Shown here piece after piece: positions 1 to 10,360 of a stretch of DNA of 64,000 nt; the stretch's first letter is position 1, and every line of letters starts with the position of its first letter. Where the stretch lies: NCBI GenBank assembly GCA_021234155.1, contig JAJEKV010000035.1:11346407-11410406 (forward strand), in the 5' to 3' direction. A program made the position numbers and the translations under genes. The notes under the pieces were generated by a model, which made no database searches, had not been told where the DNA came from, and saw nothing but the letters and a program-made list of their open reading frames with translations. This DNA is from Isoetes taiwanensis. Lineage: Eukaryota > Streptophyta > Lycopodiopsida > Isoetales > Isoetaceae.

Positions 1-1045
1 TCGATATGGTTGCTAGGATCATGATTAGCCTTTGGGGTAGCTATATTGATATTAGATTACCTTCTATGCGCGCTTTTATTTGTAATTCTTATGCATCATT
101 TACTTCTCCTAGCCCTTATACACCATCTATTTTGTTTTATATTTGTTCAAGTCTGTGGTTGTTGGACCGTGTAATTATACTCTCTTTGATACCTTGGCCT
201 TGTTTCTATAATATTGTTCTACAACATGCTTCATATCCACGTCGTAAAACCTTTTATATATTATCCCCACGGTTGATGTATTCTACAGCTTGAAATACAC
301 CGAAAATACACTTTTATACCCTTGTTTGCTTTCTTCTCAATTCTTTATAGATGGTGCTTATCTATTCTATTCTATTCTTTAGAGTTGGGCTACATCGCCC
401 AAGACTTGTGGGTTAATTGGTTGTAGGCTTTATGATATTGTAGTGCAATATGGCGCTATCATGAGTAGCTGTTAGGGAACTATATTGGATTGGTGAAATT
501 ACCTTCTGTCATTTTCTTTTGCATCATTTCCTTATTCTAAGCATTTTGTCATGCATCTCGCCTCTTTGCATGGTCTTGCTGGTCCTACCAATTAGCCTAG
601 CCTTATCTCATTTTGTCTATTCTATTTTTTTGCTAGCCATATCATTATTTTTCTTTATTGCCTATGTTTGCGAGCAATAATTTTATTATGGTGGACATTA
701 GCAACGAGGCATGGTCAATGCTCTAGTAAATTCATTTAAACCATGTCTTGTTATTATGGGGTAAGTAGTGCCTAGGTGCAATTTGATAATACCATTCTGG
801 ATTCTGACTTCTTTCTCCTTCTCCATTCTCGATTTAAGAAGCACATAGATTGGGGGGCTTGTAATAACCATTGTTTATTTTTATAGGGTTTACATTCCAT
901 GCCTACTATTTTTCATATCTTCCTATCCTTTATAGAAATTATTGCATATGCATTATTACGCGTGCCTTGGGGCTTGACTTTGCTCAAAATCTCCTCCATT
1001 GATACCTTGCTGAAGACACCTGGTATTTTCCTACTTTCTGCCTCT
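1..1045. other. Intergenic, nothing recognised
   Basis: No open frame here has recognisable protein character and I see no RNA gene. The DNA is T-rich, of ordinary complexity, and resembles old degraded transposon or intergenic sequence. Short open stretches at the left edge (6-293) and at 899-1147 look like chance frames: they carry no family motif and no splice context. Confidence 0.5.
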
Positions 1046-1107
1046 TTGTCAGCATGTTCTGTTTATGGAGATGCCCGCAAGGGCCATTTTGTCCACCTTG
1101 TCGCAAT

Positions 1108-1170
1108 AGCTCTAGAAGTCCCATTTACCTTCGTTTTCAACGAATAGATGGTAAATGGACTTCTAGAGCT
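1108..1170. repeat. Inverted repeat (hairpin, 21-22 bp arms)
   Basis: Left arm 1108-1129 starts AGCTCTAGAAGTCC. Right arm 1150-1170 is its reverse complement except for one extra C in the left arm. The loop is about 20 bp. The left arm is shared with the end of the dispersed motif (AGCTCTAGA also ends the copy at ~1980), so the hairpin may be a terminus of a repeat. Confidence 0.8.
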
Positions 1171-1404
1171 AGGGGACAAGTGTCCCCGGCAGTTAGCAAC
1201 TGCCAGGATCTTGCCCTATTTGTAGCTTGGCCTTCACGTTCCTTGCATCAGCGCTGTTGTGCGCATCTCCACACTGGTGTTTTCCCGAGCTCTCTTCCCC
1301 CCCAACCCTCCCTCTTTTCCTTTTTCCCTTTGCTTTTACACTTGAGTTTGTCAATATGACCTGTTGTGGTTATTATTGAATTGGTTGATATGGTGATGGA
1401 GCCT

Positions 1405-1562
1405 TGGTGGCTTATATCAATATGAGACTGCTGGCTTATGTATTTTCAGCCTTGGTGGCTTAATTATGGTTGGAAGCCTTGGTGGCTTATTTATGGTTGG
1501 AAGCCTTGGTGGCTGTTTTATGGTCTTAAGCCTTGGTGGCTTATGTTGGTAACCTTTGGTGC
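1405..1562. repeat. Minisatellite with GCCTTGGTGGCTTA core
   Basis: Imperfect tandem copies of a ~30-bp unit with core GCCTTGGTGGCTTA, usually followed by TTATGGTTGGAA. Cores are visible near 1402, 1449, 1477, 1503 and 1531, with decayed copies at the edges. The reverse-strand open frame through it is only a translation of the repeat. Confidence 0.8.
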
Positions 1563-2449
1563 CAGTGGGCCCGGGGTCTTGTCTTACTTGTGTTATTCTT
1601 TTGCAGGATGATGCAGTTGAGTTTGCGATGTTTGAATGGTGGAACTGCTGCTTCCTTTCAAGTTTTCGGTATAGCCGACAAATCAAATTTGCTTATGGCC
1701 TTCCTTTCATTGTATCTGTAAACCCAAAAAGGCCGGTAGGCATGAGGGTTCCTTTGCTTTTCTATTGTGTATAACATCTCTTAGATGGTTGTTTATCTTT
1801 AGGGTTTCCTCGAAAACCCGAAAGGGCGAGGTTTTCATCCCGGGGATAAACTTCTCTCTTAGAGCATGTCAACAACATGTAGCATATTCTGTTTATGGAG
1901 ATGCCCACAAGGGCCATGCATCAGCATGTTCTGTTTATGGAGATGCCCAGAAGGGCCATTTTGTCCACCTTGTCGCAATAGCTCTAGAACATAGTAAATG
2001 TGATTTGAAACAAACACATCCTTAGTGGTTGCCGTATGTCATAGTTGTTATCTTTGTTATTCCCCATCCATTCTATGTGCAAATAGCATTAAAAAATGTT
2101 TATAAGTGTACATGCCCATACATTTGGAATTTGCTACAGGATAATTAAAAAAAGTTAGAAAGTGAGATTCATTTAGACTTGAGTTCTTAGGAAGGATGCA
2201 TCTCGTCTTTACATGCCGTCCATTTGTATGCAAAAACAAGTTGATCACATGCTGTCCATTTGTATGCAAAAGGTGCTAAGGACCTTGAAATAGATGTCCA
2301 AGGTACGAAAGACCCGGTCGGGACACATTTTGTCTCTGGCAACATGGTAGTCAAAATACTTACAATACCAATATCGCAGAACTAACTCGGAAGAAGCAAG
2401 CGGCCTTATGCAACATGAACTTGAACTCTCTAAATAAATATAAACTCTG

Positions 2450-2458
2450 TATATAAGC
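2450..2458 (+). promoter_or_regulatory. TATA box of dirigent gene 1
   Basis: TATATAAGC lies 95 bp upstream of the ATG at 2545. The paralogue has TATATAAGC at an almost identical distance (99 bp), which makes this the probable core promoter. Confidence 0.75.
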
Positions 2459-2544
2459 ACCCAAGGTGCCTTGCATTTCTCACCAAATCCCCGAGTTGCT
2501 CCTCATCAAATTAATATTCCTTGTCTCTCAACTTCTGAAGCAAA

Positions 2545-3051
2545 ATGGCAAGCTTCAAATATGGAATCTGCTTCATTTTCCTAGCTCTGTTTGCATTAGA
2601 ATGCCAGGCCAAATTTACAAATCTTGAGTTCTATTTTATGGGTGGAGCTCCAAACACTTCGAATGAGATTGTTGCTGGGCCAAACAACGATGTGAGCAAG
2701 GCTCAATTTGGCACAATTTTTGTGTTTGATGACAAGATCACAGATGGTCCCAACAATCAGACCTCCAAAATTTTGGGCAGAGCACAAGGCATTGTGGCAG
2801 TGACAGATGTTGCCACTACCAGCTCTACTTACTATTTCACTGTTCTGTATGATCATAATGGTCTCAAAGGGCAACTGATTTTGTTGGGCAGAGATACAAT
2901 TGGAACTGGTGGAGTTAGTGAATTGGCTATTGCTGGAGGAACTGGCGATTTCAGATTTGCTTCAGGATATGCCAATTTCACATATACCACATTCTTACAG
3001 CTCTCCCTCACTGCTTATGTCTCTGCTACCATCTACCAGCCTATGCATTGA
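2545..3051 (+). CDS. Dirigent-family protein, copy 1
   Basis: Single-exon gene of 168 codons. Dirigent proteins are secreted, mostly apoplastic beta-barrel proteins that guide stereoselective coupling of phenoxy radicals in lignan and related phenolic pathways; they do not oxidise the substrate themselves. Residues 1-22 form a signal peptide (hydrophobic core FIFLALFAL, probable cleavage after CQA). The mature part begins with the family-typical FYFMGG segment, then FGTIFVFDD, the hallmark GRAQG near residue 80, and the closing TGDFRFASGYA. NQT and NFT are potential N-glycosylation sites. The length is normal for the family. The start is chosen because it gives the signal peptide and sits 95 bp from a TATA box. 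AATAAA lies at 3117-3122. The nearly identical gene downstream marks a recent tandem duplication. The family is certain; substrate and subgroup are unknown. Confidence 0.95.
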   Translation: MASFKYGICFIFLALFALECQAKFTNLEFYFMGGAPNTSNEIVAGPNNDVSKAQFGTIFVFDDKITDGPNNQTSKILGRAQGIVAVTDVATTSSTYYFTVLYDHNGLKGQLILLGRDTIGTGGVSELAIAGGTGDFRFASGYANFTYTTFLQLSLTAYVSATIYQPMH

Positions 3052-3271
3052 GCTTTTCATTGATTTGTTTTAAATAATATATTTGTTTTAAATAATAGCT
3101 GGCACAAATTATGCCAAATAAATGTGGCAATTGTAACCTTTCAATGAGATAATTCAAATTGCTGCTTGTTAGATTCAACCCAACTGTAATTCATCTGTTG
3201 ATTCAGGTTTCCAGAATGAAAATTCCATATTGTGAGAGTAGCATAATTCATTGAGAGTCTATATTTTAGGC

Positions 3272-3352
3272 GTGGCAAACATTTTATATCGTTTCACTGT
3301 TCTATATTATCATGGTGGCCTCAAAGGTGAGCTTATTTTGCTGGGCACTGGC
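3272..3352 (+). pseudogene. Dirigent gene fragment
   Basis: About 27 codons match the middle of the two flanking dirigent genes: FTVLYYHGGLKGELILLG here against FTVLYDHNGLKGQLILLG there. The match stops abruptly on both sides and there is no start codon or signal peptide. It is a remnant of a third family member lying between the intact copies, so the local cluster was once larger. Confidence 0.85.
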
Positions 3353-3800
3353 TGTGCAATTTCTTTTTTACATTGCATTTCTTGCACACCGTCTCAAATC
3401 TCATTGAAACTATTCACTGACCTGTCTGAGCTAGTTTACATTGGTTAATTTAACCAAGAACTCAAGTATGGTTTAACCACTTAACTTGTCCATAAACTTG
3501 TAACAGCTCTACGAAATAAATTTCCCCCCTTTTTTGTAAATTTATGCTGCTACATGCATTATACTCAGTTCTCTTAAATCTTCACGGCGTACATGTAATT
3601 ATGCCAGGCTTCACCAGGAAGCAGAGATGATCGTATAATTGATAACACATGGTAAGAAGAAAGGAAAGGAGAGGAACTCTGTAATTTTTGTATTGTAAAA
3701 GACGGTGGATTGTTTTAAAAAATCTCAATTTATGAGAAATATATGATTTTAGACATATTTGGACTAGTTTGTCAGTTAAGGTGTAAATTACATTACTCTT

Positions 3801-4295
3801 GCCCCACATATGCATGTCATCTTCTTCCTCTGTCAAACTTTCCCACCAATAAACGAGTTTGCACAAGAAGATGCAGAAGAAGACAGCAAAATAAAAAACG
3901 GACCCATTCAACAGGAACGTGGATAAATCAAACATAGCTTGACTTGAACCTTTTCAATGTCAGACATAACTTCATTTAAGCCTGAACATTTTGAACCATT
4001 CCTACAGGAGGATGTAGGCCCACGTTTGGATAGAAAGTCTAAGTTACTTTGCATCTTTGTTGAAATAAATTATGCCCCACATATGCATGCCCCACATATG
4101 CATGTCATCTTCTTCCTCTGTCAAACTTTCACACCAACAAACGAGTTTGCACACACAAAGAAGATGCAGAGAAGACAGCAAAATAAAAAACGGACCCATT
4201 CAACAGGAACATAGATAAATCAACCATAGCTTGACTTTAACCTTTCCAATGTCAAACATAACTTCATTTAAGCCTGAATATTTTGAACCATTCCT
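3801..4295. repeat. ~205-bp direct repeat upstream of dirigent gene 2
   Basis: 3801-4003 and 4089-4295 are two copies, roughly 90% identical by eye, separated by 85 bp. They share the beginning GCCCCACATATGCATGTCAT, a middle GGACCCATTCAACAGGAAC, and the end TTTTGAACCATTCCT. The second copy finishes about 35 bp before the TATA box of dirigent gene 2. The duplicated segment is therefore in promoter position and is not present as such upstream of gene 1. Confidence 0.9.
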
Positions 4296-4330
4296 GCCAT
4301 CGAATGCATGGGACCTGCAGATATAAACTC

Positions 4331-4338
4331 TATATAAG
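4331..4338 (+). promoter_or_regulatory. TATA box of dirigent gene 2
   Basis: TATATAAG lies 99 bp before the ATG at 4430, matching the position in the upstream paralogue. Confidence 0.75.
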
Positions 4339-4429
4339 CATGTCTTGTAACTTATTTTTCATCAAATCGCCAAGCTTTCGCTCGCCATTGCATATTCTAA
4401 GTATTCCACTGTGTAATTTTGAAACAAAA

Positions 4430-4936
4430 ATGGCAAGCTTCAAATATGGAATCTGCTTCATTTTTCTAGCTGTATTTGCATTAGGATGCCAGGCTAAGTT
4501 TACAAACCTTGAGTTCTATTTTATGGGTGGAGCTCCCAACACTTCCAATGAGATAGTTGCAGGGCCAAACAACGATGTGAGCAAGGCTCAATTTGGCACA
4601 ATTTTTGTGTTTGATGATAAGATCACAGACGGCCCCAACAATCAGACCTCCAACATTTTGGGAAGAGCACAGGGAATTGTGGCAGTGACAGATGTTGCCA
4701 CTACCAGCTCTACTTACTATTTCACTGTTCTGTATGATCATAATGGTCTCAAAGGGCAACTGATTTTGCTGGGCAGAGATACAATTGGAAGTGGCGGAGT
4801 TAGTGAATTGGCTATTGCTGGAGGAACTGGCGATTTCAGATTTGCTTCAGGATATGCCAATTTCACTTATACCACATTCTTACAGCTATCCTTGACTGCT
4901 TATGTTTCTGCAACTATTTACCAGCCCGTGCATTGA
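4430..4936 (+). CDS. Dirigent-family protein, copy 2
   Basis: 168 codons, intronless, nearly identical to the gene at 2545. The open frame extends upstream to 4283, but that extension is not dirigent-like and crosses the TATA box. I place the start at 4430, where the signal peptide MASFKYGICF begins exactly as in copy 1. The few differences from copy 1 include L to V and E to G in the signal peptide, K to N in the NQTSKILG segment, T to S in DTIGTGG, and M to V near the C-terminus. All family landmarks (FYFMGG, FVFDD, GRAQG, TGDFRFASGYA) and both N-glycosylation sites are kept, so both products are probably functional and secreted. The coding sequences are far more alike than the distal flanks, which fits recent duplication or gene conversion. 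Confidence 0.95.
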   Translation: MASFKYGICFIFLAVFALGCQAKFTNLEFYFMGGAPNTSNEIVAGPNNDVSKAQFGTIFVFDDKITDGPNNQTSNILGRAQGIVAVTDVATTSSTYYFTVLYDHNGLKGQLILLGRDTIGSGGVSELAIAGGTGDFRFASGYANFTYTTFLQLSLTAYVSATIYQPVH

Positions 4937-5690
4937 GCCTAACACAGACGTCAGGGTTGTAATCTTCCACGTTCAATAATAAGCTTGATTTTGGAAAACT
5001 ATAACTAATACCTGTTTCACTTGAAGAAACAGGTATTCTGTTTAGGAATGTTTATGTTATACTTTATAATACAAGTCTCTTCATTGCATCACACTTGCAA
5101 TTTACCTAAGTAATGATTGCGAAAGGGGTTTTTACAGAGGAACAAAAACGCTGTAGGATTAAATTCATTGTCGAAAATCACAAAGAACTTTTCAAAATTT
5201 AATTAGTAACTTTTAAATTGAAATCCAACATTTAGTCATCGATTCTAAATCGCTTAATCATGTCTATGTTGGTTGGTTGGTTAGTATTTGTTGAGATATG
5301 CATGTTTAATTCGGAACTAGTTGATTGGGTTCATGAACTAGCACCGGAAAGTGACATCCCCTACATATGTCAATTGCATTCTTGGCCCTTATTCTGACTA
5401 CTCATGTATTGGTCCATACATTGAGTCTTCCACTAAAATACATTTTGATAAATAAAGTTCAAATTCAATCATTCAATGGATTACGAACTTCATGCAAGTG
5501 TCGAGCAACTCCAGCGTAAAGAAGACTTTTCCGATTGAAGACTGGGAATTTTCAGTTGAGTTAGTGCATTGCAAGAAATTTTCCCAGATAGATCATCTTG
5601 TATTTCCTTACAAGGATTACAAACTTGACATATCCAACTAGTTGCTTTGGGTGGGTGTTGGTTTTGGGTGGGGATGAATATTTGATAACC
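4937..5690. other. Intergenic, nothing recognised
   Basis: AT-rich DNA with no supported gene. A short inverted pair, CCTGTTTCACTTGAAGAAACAGG (about 5011-5033), lies shortly after dirigent gene 2 and could be a 3' stem-loop. Confidence 0.4.
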
Positions 5691-5963
5691 TGCAATGAAC
5701 TAGGATCCATGATCACTGATAAAAGTATCTGGCAGTCCATCAAGTGTGACTACTTCACGAAGGAAAATATCAGTTGTGCCTTCACTGGTGATGGTGACGT
5801 TTGTCGAGCCTGATGATGTTTGGATCCTAATTGTTATACTTGCAACTTTTCTTGTTTCTATGGAGTACTTGGCATCATTCCAACATTGAAATATGTTTAT
5901 AAGGATAACATGTTTTCTAGGGGATGATAAGTCTAAAAGTTTCATTTTTCCTTCCAATTTCAA
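5690..5963 (-). pseudogene. Gypsy-type integrase fragment
   Basis: The minus strand encodes FLREVVTLDGLPDTFISDHGS followed by an in-frame stop and then FIAGY. This matches the segment around the second catalytic aspartate of Ty3/Gypsy integrases (consensus form FLREV.RLHG.P..IVSDRG.QF). The stop falls where glutamine is usual, consistent with CAG to TAG. Only this stretch is recognisable; no polymerase, protease or LTR is visible nearby. It is a short relic of an old insertion. Confidence 0.6.
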
Positions 5964-6376
5964 AAAAGCTAGAAAGTGAGATGTGTAAATTTAGACTTGA
6001 GTTCTTAGTCTAATCTTTACGTAAACGAACATAAGTAAGAAGACGATGTAAACAAGTTGATCTTTTGTCGTTCATTATTTTATGCGTAAAGTACATCTAG
6101 GCCACGTTCTGCTCCCATATTGAATATGGTGCTGACATGTGGCATATTTTCAAACCCGGAAAGTCTTGTAAAGTTGTTGGTATTTAACTTTTAATCACAA
6201 AGTCTAGTAACATTTTTTTAAGGTTGAGTAAAATTCTTCAGAATGAAAGGTAAAAAGTACAGAATCAATAGTAACAAACTTAAAATCAATAGTAAAAACT
6301 TGCAGAATGCAAGCAAAAAGTTTTGTATTCACCTTAAAAAGTTTTATAGTGAGAAAACAAAGAGCAAAAGAAGTTT

Positions 6377-7790
6377 CTAACTTCCACTGATTTTCTTCAC
6401 AATTTCAGACACATCCAGAGAAGTACCACCAGCTACAATGATACAGGTGTTGAACGTACCACCGACAATACGAGTTGATCCAAATTCAACATTCAAATTG
6501 AATGCCTTCCTCAATCTCTCATTCTGCCCAGCAATGTCTTCTAGTGAAACCGTGTCAAAGAAAGGGTCATCCAGTTCCCTACCAACTTGAGTGACTAAAT
6601 CTTTAGCAACAAAAGCATTTTGAACTATAGCAGGTACAATATTTAAAGCATCAACACATTCAATCTTTGCATCACATTTAATATTTGCATCTTCCAAACT
6701 CTCGACTATTCCAACCTTATGCAAAGCTGCATTCACAATACCTGATACAAAGAACACGATTAAAGAACTTTAAGAAAAAAATCTTAAACAAACAAAAGAT
6801 TGAATCTAAATTACCTGTTGAAGAGTCATTTGAAGGAGCATCCCCCGGGGACTGAACACACTACGATCAATATCAGATAACAGAGCTAATTTTGTACTGT
6901 AACTTATCTCATCTACTTTTTTCTTTTGCCACAAACACCAGATGCCTTTCGGGATCTTCTCATGCTAGCTACACAGGCTTTCCTTGCATTAGCAAAGATA
7001 GATTAATCTCAAATGGAACCCCTTGAATTCCTGTTGAACCAATTCTAACTTCCTGAGCCCTTGTAATTATTGCTCCAAACTTCTTGATAATATCATGTGA
7101 CCTGCATATAAAGTTAGAAATGGATAATATAATTAACAAGATGAAAACAGGAATAAAAATTTACGTTTCTGTTGGATACAATTGACCATTTAATTTACAA
7201 ACATGTAGCATGAATCTTTTCAACATTCTGGCAAACTCCCTTAAACCCAAGTCCTCAATCTTCTTATCAACGGGTAATTTCTTCGCAACTCTCCATGCAT
7301 CAAATCAAGTTCTGGCCCATTCCACCTTAACCATCTTCCTACCAGCAGAATTCTCTTCCGTCACAAGATCATAATCAAGATCAAGAAATGGCACTGATTT
7401 TTTACTAGAACCAGAATGTTTTTTAGTAGGAATGTTCTCCTCATTACTATCAACATCAAGAAGAAACAACCCTGGCATCTTTTCCACATCCTTCTCATAC
7501 TCTCTCATCTTCTCCTCCCCGAATTCTTTCCATATATCAACCTCAAAATCCTCTTCATTATCTTCATCTTCTAGATCAAGACTAACTTCTGCATTTCCTA
7601 TTGCCTGACTAATATTCAGGACAAAAGAAGGTGCTCCACAATCACTTGTACATGAAACAACCATATCAGGCTGATACACAAAACTTCAAACAAAATATAA
7701 GAATAGAAATAGAAGAACACCAAAACGCCATAATATGCTGCCATTACAATCTTACTAGGTGCATAGTCCCCAAGAACCTGCAAAACAAAG
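6377..7790 (-). pseudogene. Decayed Crypton/DUF3504-like recombinase gene
   Basis: Minus-strand pieces in order: an acidic N-terminal part (7679-7305, DLEDEDNEEDFEVDIW); then, after a stop, AWRVAKKLPVDKKIEDLG and FARMLKRFMLHVCKLNGQ, ending at a GT donor near 7169; then a piece after a TATATGCAG acceptor with DIIKKFGAIITRAQE; then frame-shifted KRKK and DIRSV-like pieces near 6900; and a C-terminal exon (6757-6377) ending in GGTFNTCIIVAGG. The FDAW...FARMLKRF...GQLYPTET pattern resembles the N-terminal core-binding part of Crypton-type tyrosine recombinases and their domesticated DUF3504 relatives. The catalytic Arg/His/Tyr part is not visible and seems deleted between about 6757 and 6900. Stops and frameshifts indicate a pseudogene. 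The family assignment is from memory of the pattern and is tentative. Confidence 0.45.
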
Positions 7791-7970
7791 TAAATGTGAG
7801 TAAAAATAGAAAAAGACACTAAATAAGCATAAGAATAACAAATTACCTGCTGCATATTGGATATTCTCGGCAAAAACTACAAAAAACACAACCTACACCC
7901 AAAGGAACTCGCTGAAACTCACTCAGACCTACAAATCTCGAAAAATATGCTGAATCTGCTATCAAAATCA

Positions 7971-8280
7971 TAAGCAAGAAACTAGCAAGAAACTGAGGCG
8001 CTAGCTCTCCAAACTCTGCAAAAATCTATGCTGCACCTCCTTATCATAAGAAAAATAAAAAATCAAGCTTGTCCTTTGCCAACGCCATCGCTAATCTGGC
8101 AGACCCTCCGGCATTGCAGAAAAAACCAAAACTAAGCAAGAAAATACAAAGAAACTGAGGCGCTAAATCGCCAAACTCTGCAAGAACTTATGGCACCCCT
8201 CCTTAACAAAAGAAAACCAAAAAATCTGATTTCTACTACGCCAGCACCATCGCTAATCTGGCAGAGCCTCGGCCATTGCA
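7971..8280. repeat. ~150-bp imperfect tandem repeat
   Basis: 7971-8119 and 8132-8280 are two diverged copies. Both run from TAAGCAAGAA through GAAACTGAGGCGCTA, CCAAACTCTGCAA and CCATCGCTAATCTGGCAGA to CATTGCA. They lie just upstream of the minus-strand recombinase-like gene and could be its duplicated 5' region. Confidence 0.85.
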
Positions 8281-8559
8281 AGACGCAGGGAAAAGGGGCT
8301 CAAATATGAGCTGCCAATTTCTTTTATACCAAGGCTGACGTGGCAGAACGTTGCCTAGCTGTACTCTACGTTAAGGTAAAGCCCTTTTTAGTGGGCTTTC
8401 TGCATTGTCAAGTGGGCCTCCGCATTGACGCGCGTCAGCCTGCTTTCCTGCGCAGAAAGCCTACTAAAAGGGCTTTCTCTTATACGTTTTGTCTCTTTAA
8501 ATTGGACACGTTTTGTCTTTTCTAAATTGGAACATATGCGGCAACATGGTAGTCAAAAT

Positions 8560-9540
8560 TTTACACGATCAAGACTTGGAACAGACATTTTAGAAATGTT
8601 CATTTGTTTTGCTGAGGAATCGGTTGCTCAGAGTAATGAGGATCTTCCAAGGGACCTCGAGAATAAGTTTGGATTCCTGCAATTGCACCAGACATGCTCT
8701 GACAACAATGTGGAAGAAGTGTAGAATTTGCTCAAAAATGGAGCTGATATTCATGTTGTGGCTGGGGATAGACTGATCACATCTTTGCATGCTGCTACAG
8801 AATATCGTAAAGCAGATGTAGTGGATATACTGCTGCAGAAATGTGCCGCTTCAGATTTGCTGGAGCGACCACGAAGGGGATACTCCTCTGATCCTCTTCA
8901 GACGGGGACAACTTTACAATTTTAGAACGAATGTTTGAAGAAATGTTGCAGACGTTTCTAGACCACTCTGCCAACGAAATCCTCAATGGTAAGAAACAGA
9001 GCTTTTTGCATTACTCTGCAGGAGGGGACTACAAGGGTGCGACATCCTTGTATTTTGCTTCAAGAATGTAAGAGCTCAAGGATGATGTGAATGTTAAAAA
9101 CGTTGATGGTCTAATTTGGTTGCTTGAAAATGGAGCTGATATTTCCATCACTGATACGAAGAAAGGAAACACCGCTCTTAGATTTAGCTTATGAATTCAA
9201 ATATACCCACCCTGATAAGCTGCATGATCAGGCCTATGAATTCAAGCATAGCCCTGCTGTTATCACTATTTGGAGTGTTATGGCAAAACCTGAGGTATTT
9301 TCATAGTCTTAACGCTCCCACTTTACTTCACTATGCTGAAGCTTATGGTAGCCAACAGGATGTTGCAAACATTTTGGAGCAAATACATTTTAATAGTGCA
9401 AGAGATTAACAAGGTAAGATCAAGAACTTCATAAGAAATGTCAATAAGCAGGACAAACATGGTCAGACTGCATTTCATTGGGCCAAACTTAGAATGGTTT
9501 CACAAATGCTGGAACCAAATGAACTTATATGTGCCTCACA
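8560..9540 (+). pseudogene. Ankyrin-repeat protein pseudogene
   Basis: Several ankyrin-repeat pieces occur in order on the plus strand but in different frames. 8728-8850 encodes LLKNGADIHVVAGD...SLHAATEYRKADVVDILLQK, 9115-9185 encodes LLENGADISITD.KKGNTAL, 9320-9400 encodes TLLHYAEAYGSQQDVANILEQ, and 9445-9500 encodes VNKQDKHGQTAFHWAKL. The G-A-D-I and TALH-A signatures are typical ankyrin helices and loops. Internal stops and shifts (for example the TAG at 8722) prevent a single product. An intron-containing gene with unseen splice sites is possible, but the broken repeat units favour a pseudogene. Confidence 0.75.
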
Positions 9541-9735
9541 ATAATTGAAGGTTAGAAGTTGAAATATACACGAGAAATTGACATATTTAATTCATTCTCT
9601 GAATAATCTTAATGCTATTGAATAGCAAAAGAAGCTCAAAATTCTTAGTTAAGCTTAAACATCCCATCTGCTCATCATCCCACCATTTTTTCCAACTTTC
9701 TACTTCATTCATATTGACTCCTTTCTCAAAAAGCC
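9489..9735 (+). repeat. Dispersed ~245-bp duplication, copy 1
   Basis: From TTAGAATGGTTTCACAAATG to CTCCTTTCTCAAAAAGCC, matched by 16784-17027 in the same orientation with perhaps 90% identity by eye. This copy overlaps the end of the ankyrin pseudogene and stops exactly where the (TAA)n array begins. Confidence 0.9.
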
Positions 9736-9738
9736 TCC

Positions 9739-9839
<101 letters not shown>

Positions 9840-9884
9840 GGAGGTTGTCATAATAAGCCTCGAGGGTGGCCTGATAACTAGAAG

Positions 9885-10041
9885 GAGGTTACGTTCAAGC
9901 TTTCAAGTTCAAACAAAGGAAGTGTTTGGTCTTCACTTGCAGAAAAACCATTAAAGGGTCTGGAACAAGACGAAGCTAATATTTGGGGAATGGGAGATAA
10001 TGGACACATAGAACCTTTGATAACTCTTCTTTTCGAAGGTA
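9885..10041 (+). pseudogene. ARM-like repeat exon fragment
   Basis: An open plus-strand stretch encodes ...EKPLKGLEQDEANIWGMGD, continuing with NGHIEPLITLLFEG, and ends at a good donor (GAAG|GTAATAATT). The alternating helix pattern and IEPLITLL motif resemble an armadillo repeat as in plant U-box/ARM proteins. It follows the ankyrin pseudogene and may have belonged to the same gene, now interrupted by the (TAA)n array and the retrotransposon. Only one repeat is visible. Confidence 0.4.
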
Positions 10042-10360
10042 ATAATTGTATCTGCTGCATCATAATTACAGTATGCTGCCTTTAGAGTTAGCTCTGATGT
10101 TCATAGTTTACATGTTTTAAACTCAAGTGCACAGATAGACAATATCATATACTATCCTGAAGTGCTGGCTTGGTGCTCTTTTAAAACATCATACAGGAAG
10201 CTAATATGGCAACACATATATATTACAGCTTTAATGTGTTATTTGATGTTATTCTTTGTGTTTTTGATGGAGCGCGACTGTCTTAGGCCCTTATAATTTC
10301 TAGGTACTGGCTCTGATAATTTTTGTAGTTTGGGTTTTAATAATGTTGGACTAGCAAGGA

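Larger units (their letters stand above)
1049..1986. repeat. Three copies of a ~60-bp dispersed motif
   Basis: A block beginning CATGTTCTGTTTATGGAGAT and continuing through GCCC-CAAGGGCCATTTTGTCCACC to CGCAATAGCTCTAGA occurs at about 1052-1115 and again at about 1924-1987. A shorter version lies at about 1887-1920, immediately before the second full copy. The copies are near-identical. They bracket the minisatellite at 1405-1560, so the 1.0-2.0 kb interval may be one repeat-derived unit, perhaps an old LTR. No coding function is apparent. Confidence 0.7.

Noticed and set aside
2596-2874. 92-codon antisense frames inside both dirigent genes (also 4481-4759)
   Set aside because: Shadow frames of strongly conserved coding sequence on the other strand.
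4283-4429. 49-codon N-terminal extension of dirigent copy 2
   Set aside because: It crosses the TATA box and leader, lacks similarity to copy 1, and would bury the signal peptide.
6377-6757. C-terminal exon first considered as a chaperonin or TCP-1 subunit
   Set aside because: No nucleotide-binding motifs. The upstream AWRVAKKLP and FARMLKRF segments fit a Crypton/DUF3504 recombinase better.
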